Shown here piece by piece: positions 11,825-23,204 of a stretch of 64,000 bases of DNA (positions within the stretch are counted from its first letter, which is position 1; every line of letters begins with the position of its first letter). This DNA is from Macrotis lagotis. Its lineage: Eukaryota; Chordata; Mammalia; Peramelemorphia; Peramelidae. The notes below the pieces were generated by a model. That model was given only the letters and a program-made list of their open reading frames with translations. It was not told where the DNA came from and searched no databases. Where the stretch lies: assembly GCF_037893015.1 (NCBI RefSeq), contig NC_133665.1, positions 40,190,537 through 40,254,536 of the forward strand, given 5' to 3'. The translations under genes and the position numbers were made by a program.

Positions 11825-12068
11825 AATAGGCAACTAGATAGAGTAGTGGATAGAGTGCCAGCCTGGAATCAGGAAGACTCATCTTCCTGAGTTCATATCC
11901 ATCCTCAGACAATTACTACTAGCTAGTGACCCTGGGGATGTCACTTAACCTTAACTTCCTCAGTTCTTCATCTATAAAATGAACTAGAGACAAACCACTC
12001 CAGTATCTTTGCCAAGAAAATCTGAAAAGGGGTCTGGAAGAGTGAGACACAACTGAACAACTACAGCA
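11825..12068 (+). mobile_element. Mar1-type SINE
   Basis: The head AGGCAACTAGATAGAGTAG and GAATCAGGAAGACTCATC are followed by CTTCCTCAGTTCTTCATC, ACCACTCCAGTATCTTTGCC and a tail GAGTGAGACACAACTGAAC. This is the Mar1 order, longer than the WSINE-type and with the extra 3' tail. Moderately diverged. Confidence 0.75.
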
Positions 12069-12214
12069 ATAGCATTAAAGACTGTTTAAACTTGATAGGT
12101 GGTTTAACTGCCTTATTCTGCCTTAATGTATGCTTTATTTGTAGATAATAATACAGAAAATTTGAAATTGATTGCATGTGAAGAAGAATTAAGATCATAT
12201 GAAAGTATTTAGAT

Positions 12215-12226
12215 ATACACATACAA

Positions 12227-12308
<82 letters not shown>
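12215..12308. repeat. Compound (CA)n(TA)n microsatellite
   Basis: Alternating CA from about 12217 passes directly into alternating TA up to 12308. Reading frames of repeated Ile-Tyr or Thr-His on either strand here are products of the dinucleotide, not genes. Confidence 0.97.
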
Positions 12309-12312
<4 letters not shown>

Positions 12313-13699
12313 CTTAAGTCACTTCCCTCTGTGGGCAAGGGTAAAAGGCAAGTTACCTATGAGGGATCCTCTTTTGTACATGTTCCAGGTCTGATGTTGC
12401 TACAGGAAACACTTGTATTTTCTCAATAGGTTACAAATTTCTTTTCAAATAGGATGAATCCTGGCATACCCAAAATAAAGATTAAAAGTTAAAAGTGACT
12501 GAAAATTAACTTAGAGTAGTATGGTATCCTAGCATCTGAGAACTTTGAATCATATTCCATTGAAAAAAAATGAGACTATTCACCAAAAAACAATTTCCTC
12601 CTTCATCCAGTCTCACATGAAAAACCTTTCTTCTTTCAGTACAAACCTCCTTATGCACAAGCGATTCTATAATATCTTGTCTTCTCCAACAGATATCCTT
12701 TCCATCATCCCCACCCAATCACTTTATCCTCAATCTCTCCTTTTCTATTGGCTAGTTCCCTACTACCTGTGAAAACACCCCTACTATTCTTGCCCACATC
12801 TTCCAAAAATCTTCACTTTCCATCCATAGCTATTAGCTATTGTTTGATATCTCTTCTCCCTTTTGTGGTCAAACTGGAAGACCATCAATAACGGAAGCTT
12901 CCACTTTCTTCTACTACTCTACTCTCTATAGTCTAATTTCAATCTTGGCATTCAACTAAAACTGCTTTCTCTAAATCAAGGAGAAAGGGAAAAAGGACAT
13001 ATTGCTGCCTCAAAGTCACAAATGATCTCTTAATTGCCTAATAACCTTTGTTCAATTATCATCCTTGACTTTTCTACAGCCTTTCACAATATCAACCACT
13101 CTCTTCCCCTAAATACCTTCTTCTCTTCCTCTAGTTTTCCATAATACTTCACTATTCTGGTTCTCTGTTTATCTGTCTATTTTTTCTGTTTCCTTTGTTG
13201 GATTTTCATCTAGATAACTAAAATAATTCTCCAGGGCTTTGTTCTGAACCCTCTTCTCTTTTCCTTTGATGTTATTTTTTTCTTTGTGATTTCAATTGCT
13301 CTTAAGGATTTAACTGTCATTTCTATCCTGATCTAATTGTGGAGTCATAACTTCTCTCTTAGCATCTAGACTTGAAAATCCAATTATCTACTAACTACCA
13401 ACTTTTCTAAAACTGAACCCATTATCCCTCCTCCACATTCCCCACTTCTTGACTTCTCTGTTGCTGCTAAAGGTACCACCACCCTCCCAGTCACCAAGGT
13501 TCCCAAACTTGATGTCATCCTCAGTTCATCACTCTCCCTCATCTTCAAAATCCTAACCATTATGAAATCTTGTCAATTTTACCATTGTTAATCTCTTATA
13601 CTTTCATATGATCTTAATTCTTCTTCACATGCAATCAGTTCCAAATTCTCTCTTTAGATATTGTCACCAGCCTATCCTCATCCTCTGCCTATTGAAATA

Positions 13700-13948
13700 G
13701 GAAGGAAGGAAACAAGCATCTATTAAGAACCTATTATATGCTAGAAACTATGTTAAGGATATTACAAATATTGTCTTATTTGATCTTCACAAGAATCCTT
13801 CTTGTTATAAAGTTCAAAAAAGATTGAGACAGAGGTTAGTTGACATGCCCAGGGTCACATAGCTAATAAGCATCTGAAGAAGGATTTGAACTCAAGTCTA
13901 CGTGATTGCAGATCCAATGCTCTAGCCACTGTGTCATACAGCTGCCTA
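13700..13948 (-). mobile_element. MIR-type SINE inside L2
   Basis: Minus-strand MIR, seen on the plus strand as TCTTATTTGATCTTCACAAG, GTTGACATGCCCAGGGTCAC, ATAGCTAATAAGCATCTG, GATTTGAACTCAAGTCTACG and finally CACTGTGTCATACAGCTGCC. It lies between two parts of the L2 copy. Confidence 0.75.
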
Positions 13949-14334
13949 TTCTTGTAGGTTTTCTTTCCTTGTAGGACTCCCCCTCCAGTCCATTGTCAAT
14001 TCAGCTATCAAATTAATCTTCCTAAAGCAAAAATCTGTTATGCCTCCCTATTCAATAAATTCCAGTGGCTCCTATCACTTCTAGGATCAAATATAACAGC
14101 CTCTGCTTGGCATTCAAAGTCCTTGACAGCATGACTCCTCTACCTTTGCAGTCTTCTTGTATCTTACTATCTTCATATACTCTGCAATTCAGTGGTAGTA
14201 GTCTCTTTGCTATTCCTCATCCAAACTCCAGTCATTTTCATTGTTTATCTCCAATATCTAGTATATTCTCCCTCTTCTTCTTCTCTATCCCCTAGATCCT
14301 CTGACTTCCTTCAAATCCTACCTAAAATCTCATC

Positions 14335-14480
14335 TTTTTTAAATTTAATTTAATTTTTCCCAATTACATGTGAACAATGTTTTTCAACATTGACTTTGAG
14401 TTCCATATTTTTCTGCCTCCCCCTTTCCTTCCCTCCCTCCCCATGACAGCAAGCAATCTGATATAGATTTTGTAGCTACA
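14335..14480 (-). mobile_element. Old L1 3' end inside L2
   Basis: The plus strand shows an A-rich tail in reverse (TTTTAAATTTAATTTAATTT), then AATTACATGTGAACAATG and the reverse of a G-rich 3' UTR (CTCCCCCTTTCCTTCCCTCC). This is the usual 3' end of an older marsupial L1, different from the L1-A family. Confidence 0.6.
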
Positions 14481-14969
14481 ATAATATAAAATCTTATCTT
14501 CTAACAAGCAGCCTTTTCTAAACCTTGTTAATTCTGATCCCTTCAATCTGTTGATTATTTCCAAATTATCTTGTATATAACTTGTTTGTACATTGTTTTT
14601 TGTTTCCATATTGCCTTCTCCATTAGACTGAGTTTCTTCAGAGCAAGGACTAATTTTACCTTTCTTTGATTACTCATTGCTCAGGACAGTGACTGGAACT
14701 TAATGGCCACCTAATAATTCTTGTTGATTGACTGATTATTGATGAACACTGAATATATATCCCATTGCCTGTTTTTTTTGTATTTCCATAAAAATTACTT
14801 TGCAATTATATTTCTATGCCTAATGTACAGGTTGATAGAGTAATTCCCATTTATTTAATGACTTTTAGCTTAATTGAAATGTGTTATCCTTTTTCTTATT
14901 AACAAGATCTTAGAAAGGCCAGTGGGTTTTGGGGGTTTGTTTTAAAGTCAAAAAACAATCAGATGTGGA

Positions 14970-15180
14970 TCGGATGGAACTGGGAGACAACTTAGAAACC
15001 ATCTAATCAAACACTCTTATTTTTACAGATGAGAAATCTGAGACCCAGATGTGACTGGTCTGAAAGTTACTAATGGAATATGTATCAGAAGTAAGATTTA
15101 AATCTCAGTGGTGAGATTTGAGCCTAAAGTTCTCTAATTCCAGAGTCAGTGTACTTTCTAATTGAATCATGCTGGTTTGC
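14970..15180 (-). mobile_element. MIR-related SINE, very old
   Basis: TTTTTACAGATGAGAAATCTGAGACCCAG.. followed by GACTGGTCTGAAAGTTAC and AAGATTTAAATCTCAGTGG is the reverse of a MIR core. The outer limits are uncertain. Confidence 0.5.
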
Positions 15181-15189
15181 TGAGGCTAT

Positions 15190-15445
15190 AAATGATCTTA
15201 ATTTTTTCATTGATCCCTTGAGATTTTCTATGTGAATCATATTATTGATTTCAAGTAGAGATAATTTTACTGTCTCCTTCTCTATGTTTATAATCATTAT
15301 TTCCTTTTCCTACCTTGTCCCTATAACTAGCTTTTCTAGTACCATGTCAAATAAAACTATAACTAATGGGTATCCTTACTTCATTCCAGTTTTAATAGGA
15401 AAACTTTTAATGTGTCTCCATTTAAATTATGCTAGCTTTTAGAGT
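15190..15445 (-). mobile_element. Old L1 ORF2 fragment
   Basis: Plus-strand text such as CTATAACTAATGGGTATCC, TACTTCATTCCAG and GTGTCTCCATTTAAATTATG matches the reverse of the L1 reverse-transcriptase region between motifs B and C; compare GATAATGGGCACCCTTGTTTC in L1-C. Diverged, with no tail visible, so it is an internal fragment. Confidence 0.5.
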
Positions 15446-15864
15446 TAACTTTTTCTGATTAATCCAGAAAGTATTTCTGGATCATTCCTTGGATCAAGAT
15501 TATTATTATAAGCATTAACAATGATATGACAACAAAAAGAGAATCATATCATCTTTAATAGAATTAGGGTTTAAACTTGTGATTTCATCAGTATAGGGAA
15601 CTATACTATAAAGGAAACTTCGTTTACCAATTCAAGTAGGTATCTTCTCTACTACCTATAGTTAACTTAAGACTATTCTTTTTTTTTATTTATTTTTATT
15701 TTATTTTTTATTCTCATTTTGTACAAATGTTTTTTTACATTAATAAAATATTCTTGTTTAAGAGTAAACGAAATACCCCCTCCCCCCATGAATATAGACT
15801 TGCTTGAGTGATAAAGTAAAGGGGAGAGAGAAAAAATTAAAATTAAAAATAATAATAATAATTG

Positions 15865-16556
15865 TAGGTATGGCCAGGTGGCGCAATGAACAAAGCACCA
15901 GCCCTGGAGCCACGAGCACCTGAGCCCACATCCAGCCCCGTAGACTCAACAATCACCCAGCTGTGTGACATGCAAGCCACCTGATCCCGACTGCCCTGCA
16001 AAAACCAAAAAGAAGAAAAAAAAAAGACCAGAAATAAAATAAAATAGTAATAATAGTAGGGGTGGCCGGGTGGCAGACAGAGCACTGGCCCTTGAGCCAG
16101 GAGCACCCAGGTCCAAATCCGGCCCCAGACACCCAAAGATCCCCCTGCTATGTGGCCCCAGGCAGGCCACCCAGCCCCATTTGCCCTGCACCCTCCCCCA
16201 AATAATAATAATAAAAAATGTGCTTCAGTCTTTGTTCCAACACCAACAATTCTGTCATTGGTGGATCGCATTCTTTATGGTAAATCCATCGCAAAAGTTG
16301 CTTCCATATTTTTCCAATATTGCCATTGCTGATCGCAACTCCCTCCTTTCTTATTTCTCCACTACCATGTACTATATTTTCTCTCTCCTTTCACTCTGAT
16401 TCTGCTGTAGGGTCACTGAGTGGTACAGCAGACAGATCCCTGGTCCTGGGGCCAAGAAGCCCTGAGCCCCCATAACACCCCTTAGGCCCAGAATCCACCT
16501 GGCCCTATGGTCCTGGGCAGGCCTTCCAATCCCAGCCCCTTGCAAGAAGTAAAAAA
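15865..16556 (+). repeat. Three SINE-derived modules in the HAL1-A 3' region
   Basis: Three diverged SINE copies lie head-to-tail, antisense to the element. The one nearest the tail (about 15865-16009) runs from TGGCCAGGTGGCGCAATG to CTGCCCTGCAAAAACC. The middle one (16058-16200) runs from GGGTGGCCGGGTGGCAG through GGTCCAAATCCGGCC to CATTTGCCCTGCA. The third (16406-16556) runs from GGTCACTGAGTGGTACAGC to CCCCTTGCAAGAAG. AAT/TAA-rich spacers separate the first two. The same modules sit at the same places in HAL1-B, C and D. Confidence 0.88.
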
Positions 16557-17032
16557 TAAAATGTGTTATATCTGACCACTCTCCCCCCATGGTCCATCCT
16601 CTCCTCCTTTATTCACATCCCCACACCTTCCCCCTGCTGCCCCCCTCCTTCTTACTCCAGATGTCTATACCCCATTGAGTATATATGCTGTTTCCTCTCC
16701 TAGTCACCTCTGATGAGATCAAAGGTTCCCTCATTCCCCCTTGCCTTCCCCTTCCATATCATTGCAATAGCTCATTGTAATAAAGAAAAAAACTTATTAT
16801 ATGAAATATCTTGGCCTATTCCCCCTCTCCTTTTTCTTTCTCCCATTACATTTCCCTTTTTTTCTATTGACTCCATTTTTACACCATATTTTGTCTTCGA
16901 ATTCAACTGTCTCTTGTGTTTCAACTATAAAAGCTCCCTCTACCTGCTCTATTAACTGAGAAGGTTCATATGAGTATTATCAGTGTCATTTTTCTATGCA
17001 GGAATACATGCAGTTCATCATCATCAAGTCCC

Positions 17033-18148
17033 TCATATTTTCTCCCTCTCCTCCAATCTCCATGCTTCACCTGAGTCCTGTATCTGAAGATCAAACCTTC
17101 TGTTCAGCTCTGGCCATTCCAAAAGGAACATTTGAAATTCCCCTGGTTCAGTGAAAGTCCATCTTTTTCCCTGGAAGAGGACATTCAGCCTTGCTGGGTA
17201 GTTCATTCTTGGCTGCATTCTAAGCTCTTTTGCCTTACAGTATATTATATTACAAGTCCTATGAACTTCCAATGTAGTTGCTGCTAAGTCCTGTGTGATC
17301 CTGACTGCGGCTCCACAATATTTGAATTGTATCCTTCTGGCTGCTTGTAATGTTTTCTCTTTGACTTGGGAGTTCTGGAACTTGGCTATAATATTCCTAG
17401 GGGTTGGTTTTTTGGGATCTCTCTCTTGGGGGGGATCAGTGGATTCTTTCCATTTCTACTTTGCCCTCTGCTTCTAGAATATCAGGACAATTTTCCTGTA
17501 GTAATTCTTTGAAAATGATGTCAAGGCTCTTTTCCTGATCATGACTTTCAGGTATTCCAATAATTTTTAAATTATCTTTCCTAAGTCTGTTTTCCATATC
17601 AGTTGTTTTTTCAATGAGATATTTCACATTTTCTTCTAATTTTTCATTTTTTTGGTTTTGAAGTATTGATTCCTGATTTCTGGTAAATTCATCAATCTCC
17701 CTGAATTCTATTCTTTGTCTGAAGGATTTGTTCTCCTCAGAGAGTTTTCTTATCTCTTTTCCCATTTGGCCAATTTTGCTTTTTAAAGCATTCTTCTCCT
17801 CAATAACTTTTTTGAACTGTTTTATCCATTTGACCTAAGCTGGTTTTTAGCATGCTTTTTTCTTCAGCATTTTTTTGGATTTCCTTGACTAAGCTGCTGA
17901 CTTCATTTTCATGTTTTTCCTGCATCTCTCTCCTTTCTTTTCTCAGTTTTTCCTTCTAACTCCCTCATTTGATTTTCAAAGTCTTTTTTGAGCTCTGTCA
18001 TAGCCTGAGCCCAATTTCTGTTTTTCTTGGAGTCTTTAAATGCAGGAGCTTGTTCTTCCTCATCTTCAGACTGAGTAATTTGATCCTTCTTGGGCTCATA
18101 CGCAAAATATGTCTCAATGGTCTTCCTCTTGTTTCTCTGCTTGCTCAT
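17033..18148 (-). pseudogene. HAL1-A ORF1, broken
   Basis: About 371 codons, a usual ORF1p length. It starts MSKQRNKRK at 18148, with a Lys/Glu-rich N-terminus, then a coiled coil (GQMDKTIQK.., SKIGQMEKEIRKLSEEN). The RNA-recognition part DNLKIIGIPESHDQEKSLD is followed by ENCPDILEAEGK and a C-terminal domain with KRWTFTEPGEFQMFLLEWP. It is homologous to but clearly distinct from L1-A ORF1. Frame changes split it into three readable parts. Confidence 0.88.
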
Positions 18149-18824
18149 TTTCCCAGCCTGGGCCTGGTTTTGGGGTGTTTCCTGAGCTTTTAGGACATTC
18201 CCACAAGGGTCTCAGTGTGTGAGGCTCTGTCCTCCCTCCTGGTCTGTGAATGACCATAAACGTCCCCTTCGGCCAAGGGGCTGAGGTGGGGGTGGCCTGC
18301 TGTTCTATGGGGGGGCCTAGACTGCTATCAGGATCTGAATGTGGTCAGAGCCCCAGAGTCCTGTTCCAGAGGCAGAGGACAGAGCTCTGCAGTCGCTCTC
18401 TGTCTCTCTTCACTCCCCTCCCTCAGCTCAATGGGCTCATGCCCTGGAGGCTCCTTCTTACAGGCTCTGCCTGCTTCAGTTCCTGGATCTGGGCTGCCAA
18501 AAGACCAAGTTGCTTGCTGTGTGCTCTGAGGGCTGGGCTCCATGTGCTCACTCTGGCAGAGGTCCCCCACTGTTCCCCCACTTTGTGCCCTGTGCTCCCT
18601 GGGGTGTAGCTCAGGAGACTCCCCCGCTGACCCTGGGGAGCAGAGCCTTTCTGCTCTTTTCTAGGTTACGTTGAGTAGGAGAACTGCCTCTCTGGGTCGC
18701 TTTGTGGGTTCTGTCTCTCGAAAGTTTAGTTAGAGTCCTTAGTTTCAAAGTTTTATCAGAGAGAGCCTAAGACTCAATCCGTTCTTGTCCAATTTAAGAG
18801 TATTCTAAAGCAGTTAAGTTAAAA

Positions 18825-18935
18825 AAAAAAAACTTGCCCAGCATCACATAAAGCCAATATATATCAAAGATGGAACTTAACCCAAGTCTTTATGGTTCCA
18901 CAAGGACAGCTCTTTATCTGTTTCATCATATTTCT
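18825..18935 (-). mobile_element. MIR fragment
   Basis: ACTTGCCCAGCATCACATAA, GGAACTTAACCCAAGTC and CTTTATCTGTTTCATCATA are the reverse of the MIR core and head. Short and diverged. Confidence 0.55.
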
Positions 18936-18939
18936 TCTC

Positions 18940-20050
18940 ATCACCTTAATATATTCACTAAAGTTATATTTGGTTAGTTCTCCCATTTTAGCATAGAGTT
19001 ATTGTGATTTCTCAAAGGCTATACCAATAAATTTTAAGTTCTGGTGGTTCCTAACAATTGCTAAAGGCTTTAATTATGACATAGTGCTAAGCTGTATATG
19101 TGACATTTGAGGGAGAGCTTAAATAAGCTTTGAGAAATTCATACTGAGAAGTCTACTCATTATACAGATGAATATTTGGGACCATAGCTACTAAGGAACA
19201 ATTGTGTACTAAAACATGGAGAGATTAAAATCTGTATCTTGCAAAGTATCAAAGTATCAAATTAACATCAATTTTAATGATTAAATATGTCAATACTTCA
19301 AGGAACTGTAATGTACATATGTATTCTTTCTTCTAGTTCAGATCATCATGCCTCCATGATTTGGAAATGGTCTACAAGAATTTCTGTGACTGGAGAATTC
19401 ATCAGTCTATGACTGGTCTTGTTACAAGACTATTTGATTTTAGTTAGGATAATTTCAGACAGGAGACATAAGGGCTGGTGCCAGGACTATCCCTGCAACC
19501 TTTTCAGCTTTATGAGTGCTATCAGAGTTTGTGTTCTATTGGCATACCTTTTGAGATCTATGGTTATTCATCTCTTTGTCATAGAACCTCACTGAAGTAG
19601 CAATAGAGATGATTGATGTCTTTAAAATCAATTTAGTATGAAATGTTTTTAATCATTCTAAATATGTTTAACAAAATTTATGTTTAAATGAACATGACTA
19701 GAAGATTAAGACTATAAAAAAGGATCTATGATAAGCACAAGATGAGAAATAAAACTTCAGGAACAAATGGCAAAATTAACAATATTCACTGTGAGGTAAA
19801 AATCAATACTTGTATTGTTGGGTAAAGTTTTATAAATAATTAGCCAAAAAATGAATTGGTAAGAAAAATAAAACACTAACATAATATCAAATGAAAGAAA
19901 GTTCATGGAAAATTATATAGAATAGTATTCATTAACCAGTAAGGACATGGGAGAATAACAACAAAAACAAGTTAGACTATGAACCAAAGAAAAAAATTGT
20001 CTGAAATGACTATTGAATGCATAAAATACAAATAAAGCTTTTAAATTTGA
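18940..20050. other. Unassigned AT-rich stretch
   Basis: About 1.1 kb without a recognisable gene or repeat. Short open frames show no domain. Confidence 0.4.
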
Positions 20051-20054
20051 ACAT

Positions 20055-20230
20055 ATTATAGAGGGTATATTGCTAGACTTGGAGCCAGAATGATCTAAGT
20101 ACAATCCTTAGAGCTGTGTGTCACTGGACAAGAGATTTAACCTCTCTTAGCCTCAATATTCTCATCTATCAAATGAGGTGATTAGATTCAGTGGTCCTTA
20201 CAACCCTTTTTCATTTTAAAATCTATGATG
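20055..20230 (+). mobile_element. MIR/Mar-type SINE, old
   Basis: GGGTATATTGCTAGACTTGG, GGACAAGAGATTTAACCTC, CTTAGCCTCAATATTCTC and ATCAAATGAGGTGATTAG follow the order of a tRNA-head CORE-SINE. The 3' end is lost. Confidence 0.6.
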
Positions 20231-20519
20231 CTACCATTAGTACTCTCAATTTCAATTTTATTAATAGTATAATTTATTAATAACATAATTATAATATAAT
20301 TTGTTAATGTTATAAATAATTATAGTTTATTAATATTATAATTAGCTGATTTCCACCTGAAATCATTGCATAGGGTAATGTTATATTTTAATATACATGA
20401 AACAATAAGAGCAGTAAATAATAGTATATAGTTAAGAATGAAGTTCTGTGGAATAAAAATAAGGATGATAATTCAGAGAATGGAATTAGAGTAGTCAGGG
20501 AAAGGGAAGGTATTAAGCA

Positions 20520-20765
20520 TTTCTATATTATCTGAGCCTGTGTTTTGCACTGTACTAAGTGATTTTATTTATTTATTTTTAACAAATATCATTTCGTTTG
20601 ATCCTCAAATAATCCTGACAGTACTTGGTATCATTTCCCCCCATTTTATGGTGGAGGATATTGATGCTAAATGAGATAAATGACTTGCCCAGAATTACTT
20701 GGTTGGACCAGATTTGAACTCGTCTTCCTGATTCCAGCCCTGCTTTCTATCTACTGCCTGAGTAT
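20520..20765 (-). mobile_element. MIR-type SINE
   Basis: On the plus strand: TTCGTTTGATCCTCAAATAA, CCATTTTATGGTGGAGG, AATGACTTGCCCAGAATTAC, CCAGATTTGAACTCGTC and CTACTGCCTGAG. Complete except for decay; minus-strand element. Confidence 0.7.
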
Positions 20766-20929
20766 ATAGGACTTGAGATGGATCTTGAAACATGGGGAGG
20801 ATTTTTATGAAAGGAAGAGAAGGTGAGCTTTCAAAGCTGGGGCAGTAGAATGAATGATATAAAATGGGGCGACAGAGAGAATACCCAAATGGAAAGGAGG
20901 GTTTGTGTTGGAAAATCCTATGAAATAAG

Positions 20930-21200
20930 ATTGTTAATAGGGAATAAGGTTAGAGTACCTTATAGGAAGTACCTTGAAAGCCTCATAGAAGAATTCAGAC
21001 TTGATGATTATAGGGACTCAATTTCAAAAAAAAAAAGCTATACTGTTCAAACTTTACTTGGATTTCCTGTGTCTAAAGCCACTATAACAAAAATGGTTAG
21101 TGAACATTTAAAAAGGGAAGTGGTATTCACTGAGAGTCAATTTGACTTTATGAACAGGATGTCAAATCAGGCTAGCTTTACTTCCATTTTTCCTCTCCAT
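20930..21200 (+). mobile_element. Possible CR1-like LINE coding fragment
   Basis: An open frame around 21090-21180 reads MVSEHLKREVVFTESQFDF, similar in spacing to the CR1 reverse-transcriptase stretch just before the palm (a 'esQfGF' type motif). The match is from memory and short; treat it as tentative. Confidence 0.3.
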
Positions 21201-21610
21201 TCCATACTTTTTCTTGTACTGTATGTTGATTTTCCCTCAATCAGTATTGCCTTCCAAATAATAGTGCTCCTTAACTTCCATGACCTTTGCATTACCTCAA
21301 TCACAGATAGGCTCATACCTCAATTTTCATTATCACCCACAAGAGTTAAGTATCAAGAATTTTGAGCTCGGTCCTCTGCCCCTGGAACAGGACTCTGGGG
21401 CTCTGACCACATTCAGATCCTGATAGCAGTCTAGGCCCCCCCCGCCATGGAACAGCAGCCACCCCCCCCCCACCTCAGCACCGTGGCAGAGGGAGGTGCT
21501 TATGGTCATTCACAGAGCAGGAGGGAGGACAGAGCCTCACACACTGAGACCCTTGTGGGAGTGCCCCAAAAGCTCAGGAAGCACCCCCAAAACAGGCTTA
21601 GGCTGGAAAA

Positions 21611-22728
21611 ATGAGCAAGCAGAGAAAAAAGAGGAACACCATTGAGAAATATATTATCTATGATCCCAAGAAGGATGAATATACTCAGTCTGAAGATGAG
21701 GAAGCACAAGCTACATCTAAAGACTCCAAGAAAAACAGAAACTAGGATCAGGCTATGACAGAGCTCAAAAAAGACTTTGAAAATCAAATGAGGGAGTTGG
21801 AAGAAAAACTGGGAAAAGAAAGGAGAGAGATGCAAGAAAAACATGAAAATGAAGTCAGTAGCTTAGTCAAGGAAATCCAAAAAAATGCTGAAGAAAATAG
21901 CATGCTAAAAACCAGCTTAGGTCAAATGGATAAAACAATTCAAAAAGTTATTGAGGAGAAGAATGGTTTAAAAAGCAAAATTGGCCAGATGGAAAAAGAG
22001 ATAAGAAAACTCTCTGAGGAGAACAAATCCTTCAGACAAAGAATAGAATTCAGGGAGATTGATGAATTTACCAGAAATCAGGAATCAATACTTCAAAACA
22101 CACAAAAAAAATGAAAAATTAGAAGAAAATGTGAAATATCTCATTGAAAAAACAACTGATATGGAAAACAGACTTAGGAAAGATAATTTAAAAATTATTG
22201 GAATACCTGAAAGTCATGATCAGGAAAAGAGCCTTGACATCATTTTCAAAGAATTACTACAGGAAAATTGCCCTGATATCCTAGAAGCAGGGGGCAAAAT
22301 AGAAATGGAGAGAATCCACCAATCCTCCTGAGAAAGAGATTCCAAAAAACCAACCCCTAGGAATATTATAGCCAAGTTCCAGAACTCCCAAGTCAAAGAG
22401 AAAATATTACAAGTAGCCAGAAGGATACAGTTCAAATATCGTGGAGCTGCAGTCAGGATCACACAGGACTTAGCAGCAATTACATTGGAAGCTCGTAGGG
22501 CTTGGAATACAATATACCAGAAGGCAAAAGAGCTTACTTAGAATGCAGCCAAGAATGAACTATCCAGAAAGGCTGAATGTCCTCTTCCAGGGAAAAAGAT
22601 GGACTTTCACTGAACCAGGGGAATTTCAAATGTTCCTTTTGGAATGACCAGAGCTGAACAGAAGGTTTGATCTTCAGATACAGGACTCAGGTGAAGCATG
22701 GAGATTGGAGGAGAAGGGGAAAATATGA
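21611..22728 (+). pseudogene. HAL1-B ORF1, broken
   Basis: ATG at 21611 (MSKQRKKRNTIEK). A coiled-coil region follows (MTELKKDFENQMRELEEK, SKIGQMEKEIRKLSEEN), then DNLKIIGIPESHDQEKSLD, ENCPDILEAGGKIEMERIH and a C-terminal domain, ending at TGA 22726-22728. An early stop in the Asn-Arg-Asn region, a frame change after LQNTQKK and later stops kill it. About 372 codons overall. Confidence 0.88.
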
Positions 22729-23204
22729 GGGACTTGATGATGATGAACTGCATGTATTCCTGCATAGAAAAATGACACTGATAATACTCATATGAACCTT
22801 CTCAGTTAATAGAGCAGGTAGGGGGAGCTTTTATAGTTGAAGCACAGGAGAAAGCTGAATTCGAAGATAAAATATGGTGTAAAAATGGAGTCAATAGAAA
22901 AAAAGGGAAATGGAATGGGAGAAAGAAAAAGGAGAGGGGGGAATAGTCCAAGATATTTCACATAAGATTTTTTTTATTACAATGAGCTATTGAAATGATA
23001 TGGAAGTGGGGAGGCAAGGGGGAATGAGGGAACCTTTGCTCTCATCAGAGGTGGCTAGGAGAGGAAACAGCATATATACTCAATGGGGTGTAGATATCTG
23101 GAGTAAGAAGGAGGGGGGAACAGGGGGAAGGGGTGGGGATGTGAATAAAGGAGGAAAGGATGGACCATGGCGGGAGAATGGTCAGATATAACACATTTTC
23201 TTTC

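Larger units (their letters stand above)
12550..14735 (+). mobile_element. L2-type LINE, old, with later insertions
   Basis: A long pyrimidine-rich sense strand carries L2 landmarks in order. The RT part is near 13075 (CTTTTCTACAGCCTTTCACA, then CCAGGGCTTTGTTCTGAACC), followed by TAAAACTGAACCCATTATC and AATAAATTCCAGTGGCTCC (about 14054). The terminal part is TTAGACTGAGTTTCTTCAG..AGGACAGTGACTGGAAC (14620-14705). A MIR (13700-13948) and an old L1 tail (14335-14480) have landed in it. Far too decayed to encode anything. Confidence 0.7.
15680..18791 (-). mobile_element. HAL1-A: ORF1-only half-L1-like element
   Basis: A 3.1-kb element on the minus strand: GC-rich 5' region (about 18150-18790), ORF1 (18148 down to 17033), then about 1.35 kb of 3' region with three SINE-like modules, ending in an A-rich tail at 15680. 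There is no ORF2. Flanks ACTTAAGACTATTCT (15665-15679) and ATTTAAGAGTATTCT (18792-18806) form a TSD with two mismatches. The extreme 5' end with the YY1-like motif of HAL1-D is missing, so this copy is slightly 5'-truncated. It depended on L1 enzymes in trans. Confidence 0.88.

Noticed and set aside
12061-12429. Frames with Ile-Tyr and Thr-His repeats on both strands
   Set aside because: Translation of the (CA)n(TA)n microsatellite.
15865-16200. tRNA genes (box A/B-like sequence in the SINE modules)
   Set aside because: No cloverleaf could be drawn; the sequences align with SINE heads and bodies instead.
16070-16399. A 109-codon frame (MADRALALEPGAP..) that recurs in HAL1-A, HAL1-B (23359-23688) and HAL1-D (43912-44256)
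   Set aside because: It crosses a SINE module antisense to the element; its recurrence follows from copy similarity, and it shows no domain. The copies are young enough for frames to stay open by chance.
20823-21365. 180-codon open frame as a novel gene
   Set aside because: No start context or domain over its length, runs of A inside, and a short CR1-like stretch that suggests an old LINE remnant.
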